Shown: positions 48,648-60,792, counted from the first letter of the stretch. The stretch: 64,000 nucleotides of DNA from Eutreptiella sp. 'Long Island Sound 2002' (GCA_964036045.1 OZ038378.1:25471935-25535934), one strand, 5' to 3'. A program made the numbers and translations. The notes: a model not told the origin generated them from the letters alone.

Positions 48648-50541
48648 TGGAGAGCTCGAGCCGCGTGTGCCATCCATGCAAGCCCTTCAGCAAGGCCGGG
48701 AGATGGAGTGGCGTTCGCTAGCGGCAGGCACCAGGGCGCGCACGCCACTGGCTGGCGCCTGCGAGGTGGTGCCCCTGGGAGCTGTACACCACGGCTCAAC
48801 GCACAGAAATATGCTGCGGGCACGTGACGGTCGCTTGTCCACAATGCAGGTCATGCGATGGTGGAGACAGAAGCTCACGCGTATGGCAATATCGGCCCAC
48901 CCCTGTATCTTCTGTGGGGGGCCAGAGGAGGACATGGGCCACATGCGCCTGCTGTGTGCGCGGGACGAGGAGGTGGCAGGGCTCCTGTGCAGGCGTGTGG
49001 AGGAGTTCATGGCGGAGTTACCCCTGACAGACAGGGCGGTGAAGTTCGTGGCGTGGAGGGAGCACGGCTGCAGGTGGACTGAATCCCAGATGGCGGGTGT
49101 CGTCCCCGGGGACTTGAAGCGGCCGTTCGCTGCGGTGCGAGCGGCGTCGTCCCGGGGCCCTGCCAAGGCCAGGCTCTTTGTGGAGGACATGGTCCAGATT
49201 GGGGAAGATGTGTATGCCCGCAGGAACCATCGGCGCACCCAGATCATGCAGCTGCCGCTGCAAGATCGAAGGAGGGCGGTATACGCGTTCCTGCGAGGTG
49301 ACACACCCTTCTGCCCGTCGGCAGGGAGGATCCAGCAGCGTCCGCTGTGGAACCCGTTTGCCAGCCTCCCCGGCGACCTGCGGGCAACCTTTCAGAGGGC
49401 ACCGCTGCACGCACTGCTGGTGCCACGGTCGTGCATCGCGCACGAAGAGGCCATGTCCTTGTTCCCTCACTGGATGGCGGCAGTGGCGCAGGCCTTCAGC
49501 CAGTGGATCGATTCTTGGGTGGCACGGGACATCACGGCATTCGGAGAGTGGTCCCGCGTGATGTCGGCGCAATCGTGGGCCCTGGTGCGTGGTACCATGG
49601 TGAGAAGCCCTGACGGCCAGAGTGATCCCTGGCTCCAGGTGTACGCCAACCATCCAGCTGTGGGGAACGTCATGGGCTGGCCTCGCGAGGTGCTGCCGGT
49701 CCTTCAGCAACCTCTGTGCAGTCTCCGTATCCTGGCGGTGGCTGTCGTACTTGACGTGGGTACGTTGTGGCTGTATGACCGGCAGCTGCGACGAGCCATA
49801 CTAGCGGTCACAGAGCGGCGGTCCATGGCAGTGTTAGTGGGCTCCAAGCAGCTGGCACGGGTACAGGGCGACTACGCCCAAGGCCACGTCACGGAGGCCA
49901 TGTTCTCTCTGCCAGAGGGGGACGACCACGTGGCTGCCGATGCCCGTCACACCCTTGACACTCTGGGCCTCGCGGCGGTCATTGAGGCTCGGGCGGGAGG
50001 ACAACGCTTGGTTCTAGCATCCGGCAGGGGCCCGGGGCAAGACAGGGTTGATTTCATCGGGGAGGTCTTACGGGACTACGGTTGGGAGCTCCTGGCACAT
50101 GGCACACACAGCCCCAAAGTTGCGCGGTGGCCCCGGCTGATTGCGGGCCTGCCGGTGATGCCTGACGGGCGACCAATACTCCGCCCGGTGTCCACGTGGG
50201 AGGCAGCGAGGCGCAGCCTACTCAGTTGTGCCACAGCACGCACGCTGGCGAGTGCTTTGCTCGGACTCCAGGACGCATGCTGCGATGTATGGCAGGACCT
50301 GTGGTTGCAGTGTTGTGATAGTAGCTGCGTTCCGTCGCAGTCTGTGCTTCCGCGGCGATGCCCCGGGTGCGGAGAGACAGCGTCAGTTTCGGTTCATCAA
50401 TGTGCCTTCGTCCCACTATGCGGGACATGTAAGGAGCGTGCCGATAGGGGGTGGCCTAAGGCGAGGTGGGCACTGCGGCACTCTGGACAGATGTCCTCAA
50501 GTGCCTGGAAGACAATCCAGGGTGACCTGAGGAGCGTCTGA
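48496..50541 (+). CDS. LINE copy B: ORF2 C-terminal region with CCHC zinc finger and Cys-rich end
   Basis: Begins with the end of RNase H. It then has HPCIFCGGPEEDMGHMRLLC, a CCHC finger (C-x2-C-x8-H-x4-C) of the kind found behind RT in LINEs. About 470 residues without a recognised domain follow; I find no RPD or similar motif of a restriction-like endonuclease. The C-terminus has paired cysteines (RRCPGCGE ... LCGTCKERAD). It ends with TGA. Copy A carries the 3' half of this frame. Confidence 0.75.
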   Translation, partial: GGPHHWVVRQSSHLAAVPLEAPDSAAARAMAPPVHLVLPKEHTILLVPGDSGELEPRVPSMQALQQGREMEWRSLAAGTRARTPLAGACEVVPLGAVHHGSTHRNMLRARDGRLSTMQVMRWWRQKLTRMAISAHPCIFCGGPEEDMGHMRLLCARDEEVAGLLCRRVEEFMAELPLTDRAVKFVAWREHGCRWTESQMAGVVPGDLKRPFAAVRAASSRGPAKARLFVEDMVQIGEDVYARRNHRRTQIMQLPLQDRRRAVYAFLRGDTPFCPSAGRIQQRPLWNPFASLPGDLRATFQRAPLHALLVPRSCIAHEEAMSLFPHWMAAVAQAFSQWIDSWVARDITAFGEWSRVMSAQSWALVRGTMVRSPDGQSDPWLQVYANHPAVGNVMGWPREVLPVLQQPLCSLRILAVAVVLDVGTLWLYDRQLRRAILAVTERRSMAVLVGSKQLARVQGDYAQGHVTEAMFSLPEGDDHVAADARHTLDTLGLAAVIEARAGGQRLVLASGRGPGQDRVDFIGEVLRDYGWELLAHGTHSPKVARWPRLIAGLPVMPDGRPILRPVSTWEAARRSLLSCATARTLASALLGLQDACCDVWQDLWLQCCDSSCVPSQSVLPRRCPGCGETASVSVHQCAFVPLCGTCKERADRGWPKARWALRHSGQMSSSAWKTIQGDLRSV

Positions 50542-52813
50542 GTGGAAGGGGTACGGTGCCCTGGTGCGCTGTCGGCAGCCCTGCCCCTGCTGCTATGGTG
50601 GGCGGCTCTGGAGGGCGACTCGCGGATACTCTGGTTGTGGCATCAGGGACGAAATGGTGACGGCGTGGTGGGGCCGGGGGTGATGCAGATTGATGGGGTT
50701 AGGAATTGTGGGTGCACCTGCTACCGTCCCTACGCTGGACGCAGCGGAGGGGGTAGCGCCTGAGAAGCAGTGCCCTCATGGCCTGATTGTGCAGTACTGG
50801 CAGGCGGCGTATGACGGCCAACGCGATTTGACAGGTCGTGCCGGCCTGATGGTGAGCCGTACTGCCCCCGTGCATGAGGGTCGCCTGCCCCGGGTCGCCG
50901 CATACAACAGTGAGGTGTCATGGGTCGTCCCGACCAGGGTAATAAGGCCCAAATTCCTGTAGGGTATTCCCATGGCACCGGGGTCTCTACTGGCGGCCTG
51001 GCTACGGCAGTATTGAGAGTGGTTGCTCGGGATAGAATGGGGGTGCACGGAGGTGTCTTGGGGCGGGCGACATCGTTGCCGGCGCTACGGTGCACGCGTT
51101 GTGGCGCCCCCTGGGAGTGTTACACGGGGTTGCGGGGACAGCCTGCAGGCCCCAGGAGCGGCGACGAAGTGGTGATGTGTGCATAGAGGGATGTGACGGC
51201 GAGGTCGTCAGGTGGACAGTATGGCGGGCGTACTTGAGATGGCGCGGCAGCCTGGGAGGAGCACTCACGAGGGGTACGCAGACTTCAAGGTGACGGTGTA
51301 CTGGCGTCTTGGGGCTATACGCGGTGGAACTGGGGTCCGTACGGTGGGGGTACGCGGCGGTACTGGGGAACCGTACAGTGGGGGAGCTGCTGGGATGGAT
51401 GGCGGTACTCGGGTGTCCCCCTGACCCCTCTAACAACTCAGGGGGCGCGTAGGGACATCCCCTGGCCCGGTTAACAAACTAGAGGGACCGTGCATGCAGG
51501 CATGTACATAGTCTAACCTCTGACCATGGCCTTGCGGTTGCGGTGGTGCCTGTGGTCGCGGCTCGCACCTGGCATTGGCGTGGCAGCAGCGGTACTGCCC
51601 GGCGTCGTAACGAAGAGTATGCGGTCGCCTCACCATTAGTAACGACTTACCCCTGGGGGGCGCCAGTCCGGTCGGCTAGAGGTGGGGAGTAGCAGCATGC
51701 TGAGTGGTCCGGGGGGTGACGCGCGGGCCAATGCTATAATTAGGCTCGCCACGTGGTCGGTGGGGGCCGAACCTGCGGCCTGGCCGCTGCTGTGGCGGAA
51801 GAGGGGCAACCACGGGAGCTGGCCAATCACTGCAGGTAAGGGTCAAGGGTAGGCGCCAGGGCAAGGTATGTGGGCCAGATGAGGTGCACCTGGTAACCAC
51901 AGCCCGGGGCGAGCCTCTGGTGGGTACCCCTACAGGGGGTCGATAATCAAGCTACGGCACCCACCAGCCCGAATCCCAGCCAGCGATATTCACGGGTTGT
52001 GCGACTCCCGTCGCGTAGCGGCCAGCGTCCCCCCCTGTAGACCCTCAGGTTATATTATACGTGGGTAAGAGGATGCCTCGAAGCTGATTGGGTTCTGGCC
52101 CCTGACAAGGAGTGCCGGCACAGTATATGTATCCCGGGTGCCGGTGCTGCTCAGGGCCACGGGGACGTGGAGTTGATACCGTGTTTCTGTACTATACTAG
52201 GGGACTGATGCGGTGGGTCGGCGGCGTACATTGTGGGGACACGGGGGCGATGAAGGCTGAGGGCCAGGCTAGGCTGGAGCCTCCCAGAAATCCTCGCTGT
52301 GCATAAAAGGGTTATTGCGTGCTGGCAGTGGGATATGAGGAGTCAGGGGTGGTGGGTATTTACGAGTAGATAACTGACAGTGGATTACGTGGGGTCACGG
52401 GTACTGGACGTCTCCACGGTGGTGGGGGTACGCGAACATCGGAGAGTCCGCTCTTGCTTCGCCGCATGCGTGCTGCTTTGTGCCTTGGTTGCCGCTTTGC
52501 GCCGGACGAAGAAGCCTTTGCTTTCTGCTTGTTGCAATGCTGCTGCATTGATGTGCCTTGCCCCCTTACCCCCGGCGAACAAACGGGCCAGCGCTCGTCG
52601 CCGTTGCTAATGCTAACGCTTTGCAGTCGCCACTGCCACCAAAGCCTGGTTGACCGGTATCCCCGGTCCTCTGGGTCCTCCGTCATGCTGTGGGCCACCT
52701 CAGGCAGCCCTGGGACCCAGCGGATCGAGCGAGGCAGGAACCACCTGTCGGCGCGAGATGCCCGGTAACTCTAGTAGATGGCATGATTAGTGGTTATGAC
52801 TATGACTATGACT
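50542..52813 (+). other. 3' noncoding region of LINE copy B
   Basis: Collinear with 1206-3471, apart from the inverted 242-bp segment 52320-52561. No gene seen. Confidence 0.6.
52320..52561. other. Segment inverted relative to copy A (partner of 2980-3221)
   Basis: Full-length reverse-complement match to 2980-3221, same length (242 bp), with direct-orientation flanks. Confidence 0.85.
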
Positions 52814-52814
52814 A

Positions 52815-52856
<42 letters not shown>
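52814..52856. repeat. (TA)n microsatellite, copy B side
   Basis: Counterpart of 3472-3523, followed like it by ATGTCTTGCAGGATTTTGTG. Confidence 0.85.
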
Positions 52857-52857
<1 letters not shown>

Positions 52858-52919
52858 TTTCTGAGTGTCTATTTGTTATCGATGTCTTGCAGGATTTTGT
52901 GATGAGTCTCCCCCGGCGA

Positions 52920-55660
52920 CCAGGCGCCGCGGGGGGTACAGTGAAACCCTGGCCGGGGGGCAGCCGGGGCCTACCAGGGCCGCGCCCACCGCGGCATTTG
53001 GAGTTGCTGCCCGCGGCGGCGGCTCTTGCGGGGGCTGTGGCAGCGGCAGGCGGCCGTAGCGTGGTGCCAATCAGCCTGACAACACCGACTGTAGAGGCCA
53101 GGTGCGTGCCTGCGACATGCGTGCGACATGCCCGCACAGTGTCCTGCGTAGTGTCCGAGGGGGAAAAGGCCAGGGGAGGGAAGGGGAGGCAGGGCGGGCG
53201 TAGAGGGACAAAGGCCGCAAGCGGGTGCAGTGCGACGTGCGTGCCACAAGCCCAGGGACCAGGGCACCAAGGGGCAGCAAGGTGAAGAGGGAGTGGGAGG
53301 GATGCCTCGCGTATTGCTCCGCGAAGTGTATGCCGGGGGGGTAATGGGAGGATAGGGACAAGGAGACAGAGGGCCAGGGACACGGGGGCCTGGGAAGGGG
53401 GGCAAGGGAGGAAGAGGGAGAACGGGCACACGAGGGGCAGAACTGGGCGGGGGAGCAGGAGCAGAGGGGGGGAGCAGGGAGGGAGAGTTGCCTCGCGAAT
53501 TGCTCCGCACCCTGCTCGCGCTGGCCGAGGTAAGGAAGAGGAGGCGAGAGAACAGAAACATGCTAAACACGGACCTTATGCACGGCTAGTGTGAGCGGAC
53601 CAGGGGCAAGAACGAAGGCAGTGCCCCGCGACCGAGCTGACCGCCTGCGGCGAGCGGGGGCCCTGGATGTGCCGCGGCTGCAAGGCAGCCTGCCCCCGGA
53701 GGTATCGTGTGCGGTACAAAGTGCGTGCCAGGTACCAGGAGCTCAGGACACCAGGCGGCAGCAAGGGAGAGAGGGAGTGGGACGGTTGCGGTGCGCATTG
53801 CTCTGCACGGTGCACGCCAAAGGGAAAGAGGGAGGAGGGGGACAGAGAGAAAGGAGGCCGGAGACCCTGCAACCAGGGACGAGGGGCAGGTTTGAGGTTT
53901 GAGGTTTGATTTCGCGGGTACTAGACGCCTTTCGGCCCCGGGGGGCCACCTGGTCGGGCCAGGTGATATCCTTCCCAACGGGTCCTGGTGGGGGGCCCTC
54001 CAAGACGCACCTCCTGCCTGGTGGCGGAGTCCCCCGGGTTCACAGGGCTCGGAGCCCCGTCCTTCCCCGGCTTCCCCGTTTTGCCACTCCCCGGTCAGTG
54101 CATCAATTCGCAGCCGTGGCTGCGGGCGGTTACCCACTGCGTGGCCCCCCTAATGCGTGGTCGCCCGGGGCGCCCGCGCCGCCGGGCCCGTGCTACTGGC
54201 TTGTCGCCAGTGGGACCCTCTTGGGCTGGCGCGGATGCTGCCTAGCCTAGGGGTTGGGGCGTGGCGCTGTGCGCCACTACTGCCTTGGCGGGTGCAGTGC
54301 CCCGTCTGTGTGTGCGCAGCGCTTGCGGCCGGTTTGGGGGGTTCGGGCCGGTACCTGGTGTTGTGTCTCTCTCGTTTCCCCCTTCCCACCCCGCGTGTTC
54401 CACGCTGCATGTGGCGGGCTGTCCCGTCCAGGATGTCCCTTACCCTCGCTCGCTGGTACCCCATTCCACGCGGTCTGTGCGTTCCGCGCGCTCGGTCCGG
54501 TTGCCCTTCTGGTAGTCCCCGCGTGCCCTTTACGTGTGTGTGCGCTCCAGCTCCCGCAAGTGTATGCCGGGGAGGTAAACAGAAGACGGAGACAGGGAGA
54601 CAGAGGGCCAGGGACACAGGGGCCTGGGAAGGGGGGCAAGGGAGGAAGAGGGAGAACGGGCACACAAGGGGCAGGGCTGGGCCAGGGAGCGGGAGCAGGC
54701 GGGGGGAGCACGGAGGGAGGGTTGCCTCGCGAATTGCTCCGCACCATGCTCGCGCTGGGCAGAGGGCAGAGGTAAGGAAGAGGAGGCGAGAGAACAGAAA
54801 CATGCTAAACAGGGACCTTATGCACGGCTAGTGTGAGCGGACCAGGGGCAAGAACGACGAGGGTGCCCCGCGACCGAGCTGACCGCCTGCGGCGAGCGGG
54901 GGCCCTGGACGTGCCGCGGCCGCTAGGCAGCCTGCCCCCGGAGGTATCGTGTGCGGTACAAAGTGTGTGCCACATACCAGGAGGTCAGGACACCGGGGGG
55001 CAGCAAGGGAGAGAGGGAGTGGGAGGGTTGCGGCGCGCATTGCTCTGCACGGTGCACGACGAGGGGATAGAGGGAGGAGGGGGACAGAGGGACAGGAGGC
55101 CGGAGACCCTGCAACCAGGGACTAGGGGCAGGGCAAGGTGAGAGAGGGCGAGCAGACAGGGGGCAGAACAGGGCCAGGGGGCCAGGGCAGAGAGGGGGGC
55201 AGAAAGGGAGCGCTGCCTCGCGAATTGCTCCGCACTGTGCTCGCGCTGGCCGGAGGGCAGAGGGTCAGAGATGGCAGGGCAGAGAAGGGGGTAACATGGT
55301 GCCCCACAACGGAGCCAGCCGCCCGCAGCGTCCAGGGGCACTGGGCAAGGCGGCATGCCGCGGCGTGCTGCCACAAGGCAGCCTGCCCCCAAAGGTGCAG
55401 TGTGCTGTGTGCCTGCGTAGTGTCATACATCAAGGGCCGGCAAGGACGGGGGAAGAGGGCACGGGCAGGGCGAAAGAGGTAGGACACTTAGGAGGTGAGC
55501 GAAGGCAGGACAGCCGGAGCAGAGAGAGGGAGCGACGAGGGAGACAGGGGCTTGCTCAGCACCAAGCGAGCACAGAGGGCGAGAAAGGGAGCAGAGGGGG
55601 CAGGGTAGGGGATAGTTGCCATGCGTCGTGCCGTGCGCCGTGCGCATCCTGAAACCGACT
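52920..55660. repeat. G-rich tandem spacer block, second copy, with a foreign 665-bp piece
   Basis: Same block family as 3590-5930 but with a different number and order of blocks. The block with ACTTATGCACGGCTAGTGTG-like starts occurs twice (near 53575 and 54825). It is interrupted at 53891-54555. No gene called. Confidence 0.7.
53891..54555. other. 665-bp piece absent from the other spacer copy
   Basis: Balanced-composition sequence between G-rich blocks, starting with TTTGAGG tandem units and containing long open frames without a recognisable domain. Neither a clear target duplication nor element ends could be found. Confidence 0.5.
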
Positions 55661-55735
55661 CTGACCTCATTCATGCATGTGTCATGTCACGTCAACCAAG
55701 CCTGGCGCCGGAGGCAGGAAGTGGCACGGGGGGAC

Positions 55736-55915
55736 GGGCACCTGCGGCGCCATCCGTAGGGCCTCCCGTGCGGTGACCCGACCTGTGGCGCAGAGGGGAC
55801 ACGCGCCAGTGGCGTCATCCACTGGAGCCCCTGCGCCTGTTGCAGGTATTGTGGCGCAGAGGGGACGGGCACCAGCGGCGCCATCCGGTGGGCCCCCTGC
55901 GGCAGCGATTATGCT
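55736..55915. repeat. 65-bp tandem repeat, second copy
   Basis: Counterpart of 6030-6215, three units with GGCGCCAT or GGCGTCAT. Confidence 0.7.
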
Positions 55916-56423
55916 GATCTGATTACCTAGGTGGCCAGGGGATGCCACAAATGAATCCCCCGCCCGTCTCCCCGCGTCTCTGCCATAGGACCTCAGGGGC
56001 CTCCATCGCGCTCGGGGGTGGCAGAGGCCCAGGGGACGAGAGCGCCCGGCCGCTTTGTAGCCGCCACTTCCAGCAGACTGATACCACGGCACCGGTATCA
56101 GGCCGCTCGGGAGTGGATTCACAGGCAGCAGGGACAAGATGGGCAGTCGGCCCCCCCCCGGCTGTTGGGTGCCGAAACAGGGGCCCTCGCCTCAACCAGG
56201 GCAGCGGATGGCGCAAGAAGCCTTCGAGGCGTACGGTAAGTCCTCCCCGCTGCCCGCACTTCTTCATCATCCGTTTCCACCCGGGTACGTACCTCCTCCA
56301 GTACGTATGGGCACAGGAGGGAGCAGGCACGGGACACTGAGCACCATGCGGAGACGTGGCGACTACCGCCAAGGGGCAACAGCGGCTGGAGATCCTGGGG
56401 TGCGGAGCCTTATACCATGGGGA

Positions 56424-57285
56424 CCGCCCACCACCACCGGCAGCGAAGCCCAGCCAGGACTGGCGGGGAGTAGCACACAGGAACCTCCGCCAGGAGTGGC
56501 GAGGGACCAACCACACCACACACCAGCCACAACCCCACCAACACACCACCGCCACACACCACACACCACACAGCAACGCCGCCAACGGACCCCAGCCAGG
56601 AGTGGCGGGGTCCGCCCACCACCAGCGGCAGCGAAACCCAGCCAGGAGTGGCGGGGAGTAGCACACAGGGACCTCCGCCAGGAGTGGCGAGGGACCCACC
56701 ACACCACGCACCAGCCACAACCCCACCAACACACCACCGCCACACACCACACACCACACAGCACCACCGCCAGCGGACCCCAGCCAGGAGTGGCGGGGAC
56801 CGCCCACCACCACCGGCAGCGAAACCCAGCCAGGAGTGGCGGGGAGTAGCACACAGGAACCTCCGCCAGGAGTGGCGAGGGACCAACCACACCACACACC
56901 AGCCACAACCCCACCAACACACTACCGCCACACACCACACACCACACAGCAACGCCGCCAACGGACCCCAGCCAGGAGTGGCGGGGTCCGCCCACCACCA
57001 GCGGCAGCGAAACCCAGCCAGGAGTGGCGGGGAGTAGCACACAGGAACCTCCGCCAGGAGTGGCGAGGGACCAACCACACCACGCACCAGCCACAACCCC
57101 ACCAACACACCACCGCAACACACCACACACCACACACCACCACCGCCAGCGGACCCCAGCCAGGAGTGGCGGGGACCGCCCACCACCACCGGCAGCGAAA
57201 CCCAGCCAGGAGTGGCGGGGAGTAGCACACAGGAACCTCCGCCAGGAGTGGCGAGGGACCCCACCAACACACCAGCCACACACAG
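56424..57285. repeat. 188-bp tandem array, 4.5 units, alternating dimer
   Basis: CCGCCCACCACC recurs at 56424, 56612, 56800, 56988 and 57176. Odd units read ACCACCGG in the head and odd full units AACGCCGCCAACGG in the tail; even units read ACCAGCGG and ACCACCGCCAGCGG. The period is not a multiple of three, so it is not a protein repeat. Confidence 0.85.
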
Positions 57286-57945
57286 CCACCAAACCGCCCG
57301 CCAAAAACACAGAAGGAGGCCAAACCCCCCACCCAGAAGGCACCGAAGACAGGACCTCCAAACAGGCACAGGCGGACCACCCAGCAAAAACCGGCAACAC
57401 CAAGCCAGGAACAGCGGCCCACCGGGAAAAGGGGCACCGAAACAAGCAAACACCCGCAAAAAAAAAAAAACCAGCAGCCCAGCCGAAAAGAAAGGAGACG
57501 GGGGGAGAGACCACAAGGCACGGGACGGGGATACCACGAAACCGGAAAAAAAAAATGAAAAAAAAAAAAAAAGCGCAAAAAACACACCCCGACAACCCAG
57601 CCCAGAAGGGCGGGGCACAGCCGAGACCCGGGCCGAGCACGCACGCCCACACCGCACACCGGAACCGGAAACGGCGGGGGGCAAGGGAAACGCGCACGAA
57701 ACCACACACGTCCCGAAAGCGGGCCGACACCAAAGCCCAACCACGAACACCACAAACAGCCGGCAAAAGAGGGACAACACCACAAACCGAGCCCAAACAC
57801 ACCCACCCAAGACCCCAGCCACGACGGGCAGGGGTTAACAAAACCCACGACCAACCGCAACCCGGACCCAACCACCAACGCAAGCCAACAGTAGGAAACC
57901 CAGTGCCCACAGCCCGGGCACTGAGGCAGCCCGCGCCATGCAGGT
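57286..57945. other. T-depleted segment
   Basis: In 57301-57900 I count about seven T in 600 bases on the + strand, with A runs (for example near 57457 and 57555). Frames are open on both strands only because stop codons need T on one strand or A on the other. No gene. Confidence 0.8.
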
Positions 57946-58388
57946 GACCCGGCCAAACGAGATCCGGAGACCGGGGGTAAGGCTGCATCCTAAGGCCAGC
58001 GCTGCTTTGGGACTCGAGGCGGAGCGTGCGACACCCAAGCACCTCGGAACCCTAGTACCAAGAGCATGCATGCATGCCTTGGGAACGGGATACGCCAGGA
58101 AGTCCGGTGAACCCCTAGGGTTCCGCCCAAAGGAGGGGACGTGCGCAAGCACGGGGGCACACCCTCCAGGCGAGACAAGCACGTCACGCTAGCGGCGATC
58201 AGCCCTCCCGGTGTAGCCCGGGGCCGCTTTGTTGGGGGCCAACAGTCGAGTCTAGCGGGATGTAAGCCGCCTCCCCTCTTCACGCGCGGAGCCTCTTCCT
58301 GTTCGTCACAGGGGCGACGCCAGGAGGAACCATGGGGCGCCTCTCGACGACCGAGTGCACCTACCTACCTACCTACCTTATACCATGG

Positions 58389-60480
58389 AGAAGGGCGGGA
58401 AGGCCCAGTGGAGAAACCCCCCCCCCGCTGCAGCCAAGTGCCTCAACCCGTGCTTGCGTTGTGCTTGCGTCGTGCCTGCGACATGCGTGCAACGAAGGCA
58501 CGACGACAAGGGCGCCCCCCCCCCTCCCCACACACCTCCGCCCCGCCTGGGTGCGCACGCAGGGTAGGAGCGGTGATGACGGATGACACACGGCACGCCC
58601 CCCCCCCCCCCCTGCAGAGGGACAAGTGCCGCGCCTCGTGCCTGCGCCATGCTTTCGTCGTGCCTGCGACGTGCGTGCTACGAAGGGAAGACGACATGGG
58701 CGCCCCCCCCCCCCACACACCGCCGATCCCCCAAGGGTGGGGAAAGCAGGTAGGGGGGGGGCAAAAAGCGCCCCCCCCCCGACGACAAAACGGCAGGGTG
58801 GGGAGGCAGCAACGAGAGGGTGCGGGACGGACCACACGACCGTGCCCGTAGAGAGCACGCGCCGTGCAAGCCCCAGCGGGGGGACCACCGGGGGTGCGAA
58901 CGCAGGGTAGAAAGGGCGACAACGGGAGCCACAAGACATGCCCCCCCCCCCCTTGCAGAGGGACAGGTGCCGCGCCTCGTGCCTGCGCCGTGCTTGCGTC
59001 GTGCCTGCGACATGCCTGCAACGAAGGGAAGACGACAAGGCCCCCCCCCACACACCTCCGCCCCCCCAAGGGTGGCAGTTGAAGGTAGGGAGGGGCGGAC
59101 AGCCCCCCCCCCCCCCCCCGAGGACAAAGCGGCTAGGTGGGGAGGCAGCGGAGAGAGGGTGCGGGACGGACCACACGACCGTGCCCGTGAGAGGCACGCG
59201 CTGTGCAAGCCCCGGCCGGGGGGGCACCGGGGGTGCGAATGCAGGGTAGGAAGGGCGACGACCGGAGCCACACGGCACGCCCCCCCCCCTTCCTGCAGAG
59301 GGACAAGTGCCGCGCCTCGTGCCTGCGCCGTGCTTGCGACGTGCTTACACCAGAGGACGGACAGCGTGGACGCCCCCCCCCCCGCACCCCCTTCACCCCC
59401 ACCCACCTAGGAAAGGGGCGAGGACAGCGAGGAGACGGCGAGGGAACATGGGGGGAGGCAGAGGACAGACCGACGAGCCAGGGGGAGAGACGGGCGGCGG
59501 GCGGTGGAGACGCAAAAAAAAAAAAACAAAGAACAAAGCAAACCAACGCGCCAGGGGAAGAAAGCGAGGAGGCAGGGACCAATACCGCGACGTACGGGGG
59601 GAGGCCGGGGCAATATGGGCCCGCAAGAAACGCTGGTGAGGTACCCGACCTCGGGGGTATGGGGGCCCCAAAGGAGAAACCCCCCCCCCCCACTGCAGCC
59701 AAGTGACTCACCCCGTACTCGCGTCGTGCTTGCGTCGTGCCTGCGACATGCGTGCTACAAAGGGAAGACGACAAGGGCGCCCCCCCCCCCCCACACACCA
59801 CCGCCCCCCCGAGGGTGGGGGATGACGGTAGCGGAACGCGGACCCCCCCCGAGGACAAAGCAGCAGGGTGGGGAGGCAGCGGAGAGAGGGTGCGGGACGG
59901 ACCACACGACCATGCCCAAAGGGAGCACGCGCCGTGCAAGCCCCAAAGGGGGGACCACCGGGGGTGCGACCGCAGGGTAGGTAGGGCGACGACGGGAGCC
60001 ACACGGCAAGCCTCCCCCCACCTGCAGAGGGACAAGTGCCGCGCCTCGTGCCTGCACCGTGCTCGCGACGTGCTTACGCCAGGGGACAGGCAGCGAGGAA
60101 GCCCCCCCCCCCCCACCCCCTTCTCCTCCACCCACCCAAGAAAGGGGCGAGGACAGCGAGGAGACAGTGAGGGGACATTGGGGGGGGCAGAGGACAGACA
60201 TAAACGCCGGGGGGAGAGACGAGTGGCGAGCGGTGGAGGTAAAAAAAAAACAAAGGACACCAACGCGCCAGAACAGGGGCAGACAGCAGGGGCAGACGGG
60301 ACAGGGCAGGAGCCAGGAAGCACGGCAAGGGGCGCGGGACAGGGGGACACCCCTGGGGAAGAAAGCTGTGAGGCAGGGACCAACACCGCAGCGAACAGGG
60401 GGGGGGCCGGGGTGATGAGAGCCGGCAAAAGACGCTGCTGAGGTACCCGACCTCAGGGGTTTGGGGGCCCCCCCGTGTCT
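58389..60480. repeat. Poly-C tandem spacer block, second copy
   Basis: Counterpart of 6715-8070 with more units: CAGAGGGACA(A/G)GTGCCGCGC near 58613, 58956, 59296 and 60027, and the short CTGCAGCCAAGTG start near 58430 and 59694. Confidence 0.75.
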
Positions 60481-60761
60481 GTATCGGCCCCACCTGAGCG
60501 CAGGCAATAAGGTGGGTTACGCCCGGGACCGTTGGCCAGCGGCCCGAGGTCGCACTGGCCTGGGGGGGTGGCCAATGGGCCTGACCAAAAGCACTCCCCA
60601 CGGCAGGTACTGCGGTTCCTGTCCTGTGAGGGGCTGCGGGTAGGGCACACCGTACATCGGGGTAGGCAAGAGACGCGCCTATCCCGCAAGGACTCCGCAG
60701 AGACCCACAGTGTACCCGACCCCGGTGTGGGGAGGGGCCGACGTACCTGGTTACGGCGCAG

Positions 60762-60792
60762 GTCCATTTGTACGGAGCGGGTACAAATGGGC
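60762..60792 (+). other. Hairpin, spacer copy 2
   Basis: Same arms and spacer as 8358-8388; one base differs in the right arm (GTACAAATGGGC), leaving a G-U pair. Confidence 0.7.

Larger units (their letters stand above)
56408..58388. mobile_element. ~1.96-kb non-autonomous insertion with 13-bp target duplication
   Basis: CCTTATACCATGG stands at 56408-56420 and again at 58376-58388. The other spacer copy has a single CCTATACCATGG at about 6700 with both flanks continuous, so 56421-58375 is an insertion. Inside are a 188-bp tandem array, a stretch almost free of T, an ordinary ~400-bp part (57950-58350), and a CTAC microsatellite (58364-58375) just before the right duplication. A long target duplication plus a simple-repeat tail suggests retroposition by a LINE machinery; no protein is encoded. 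Confidence 0.7.

Noticed and set aside
48496-50541. A restriction-like endonuclease at the LINE C-terminus, as in Dualen
   Set aside because: No RPD-type catalytic motif was found behind the CCHC finger; only Cys pairs are seen.
53889-53912. TTTGAGG repeats as a telomere remnant
   Set aside because: Fewer than three units, and the unit does not equal the usual algal or plant telomere repeats.
56363-58042. A 559-codon - strand open frame and its + strand counterparts over the 188-bp array
   Set aside because: The region almost lacks T on the + strand, so stop codons are rare on both strands; the 188-bp period shifts frame between units.
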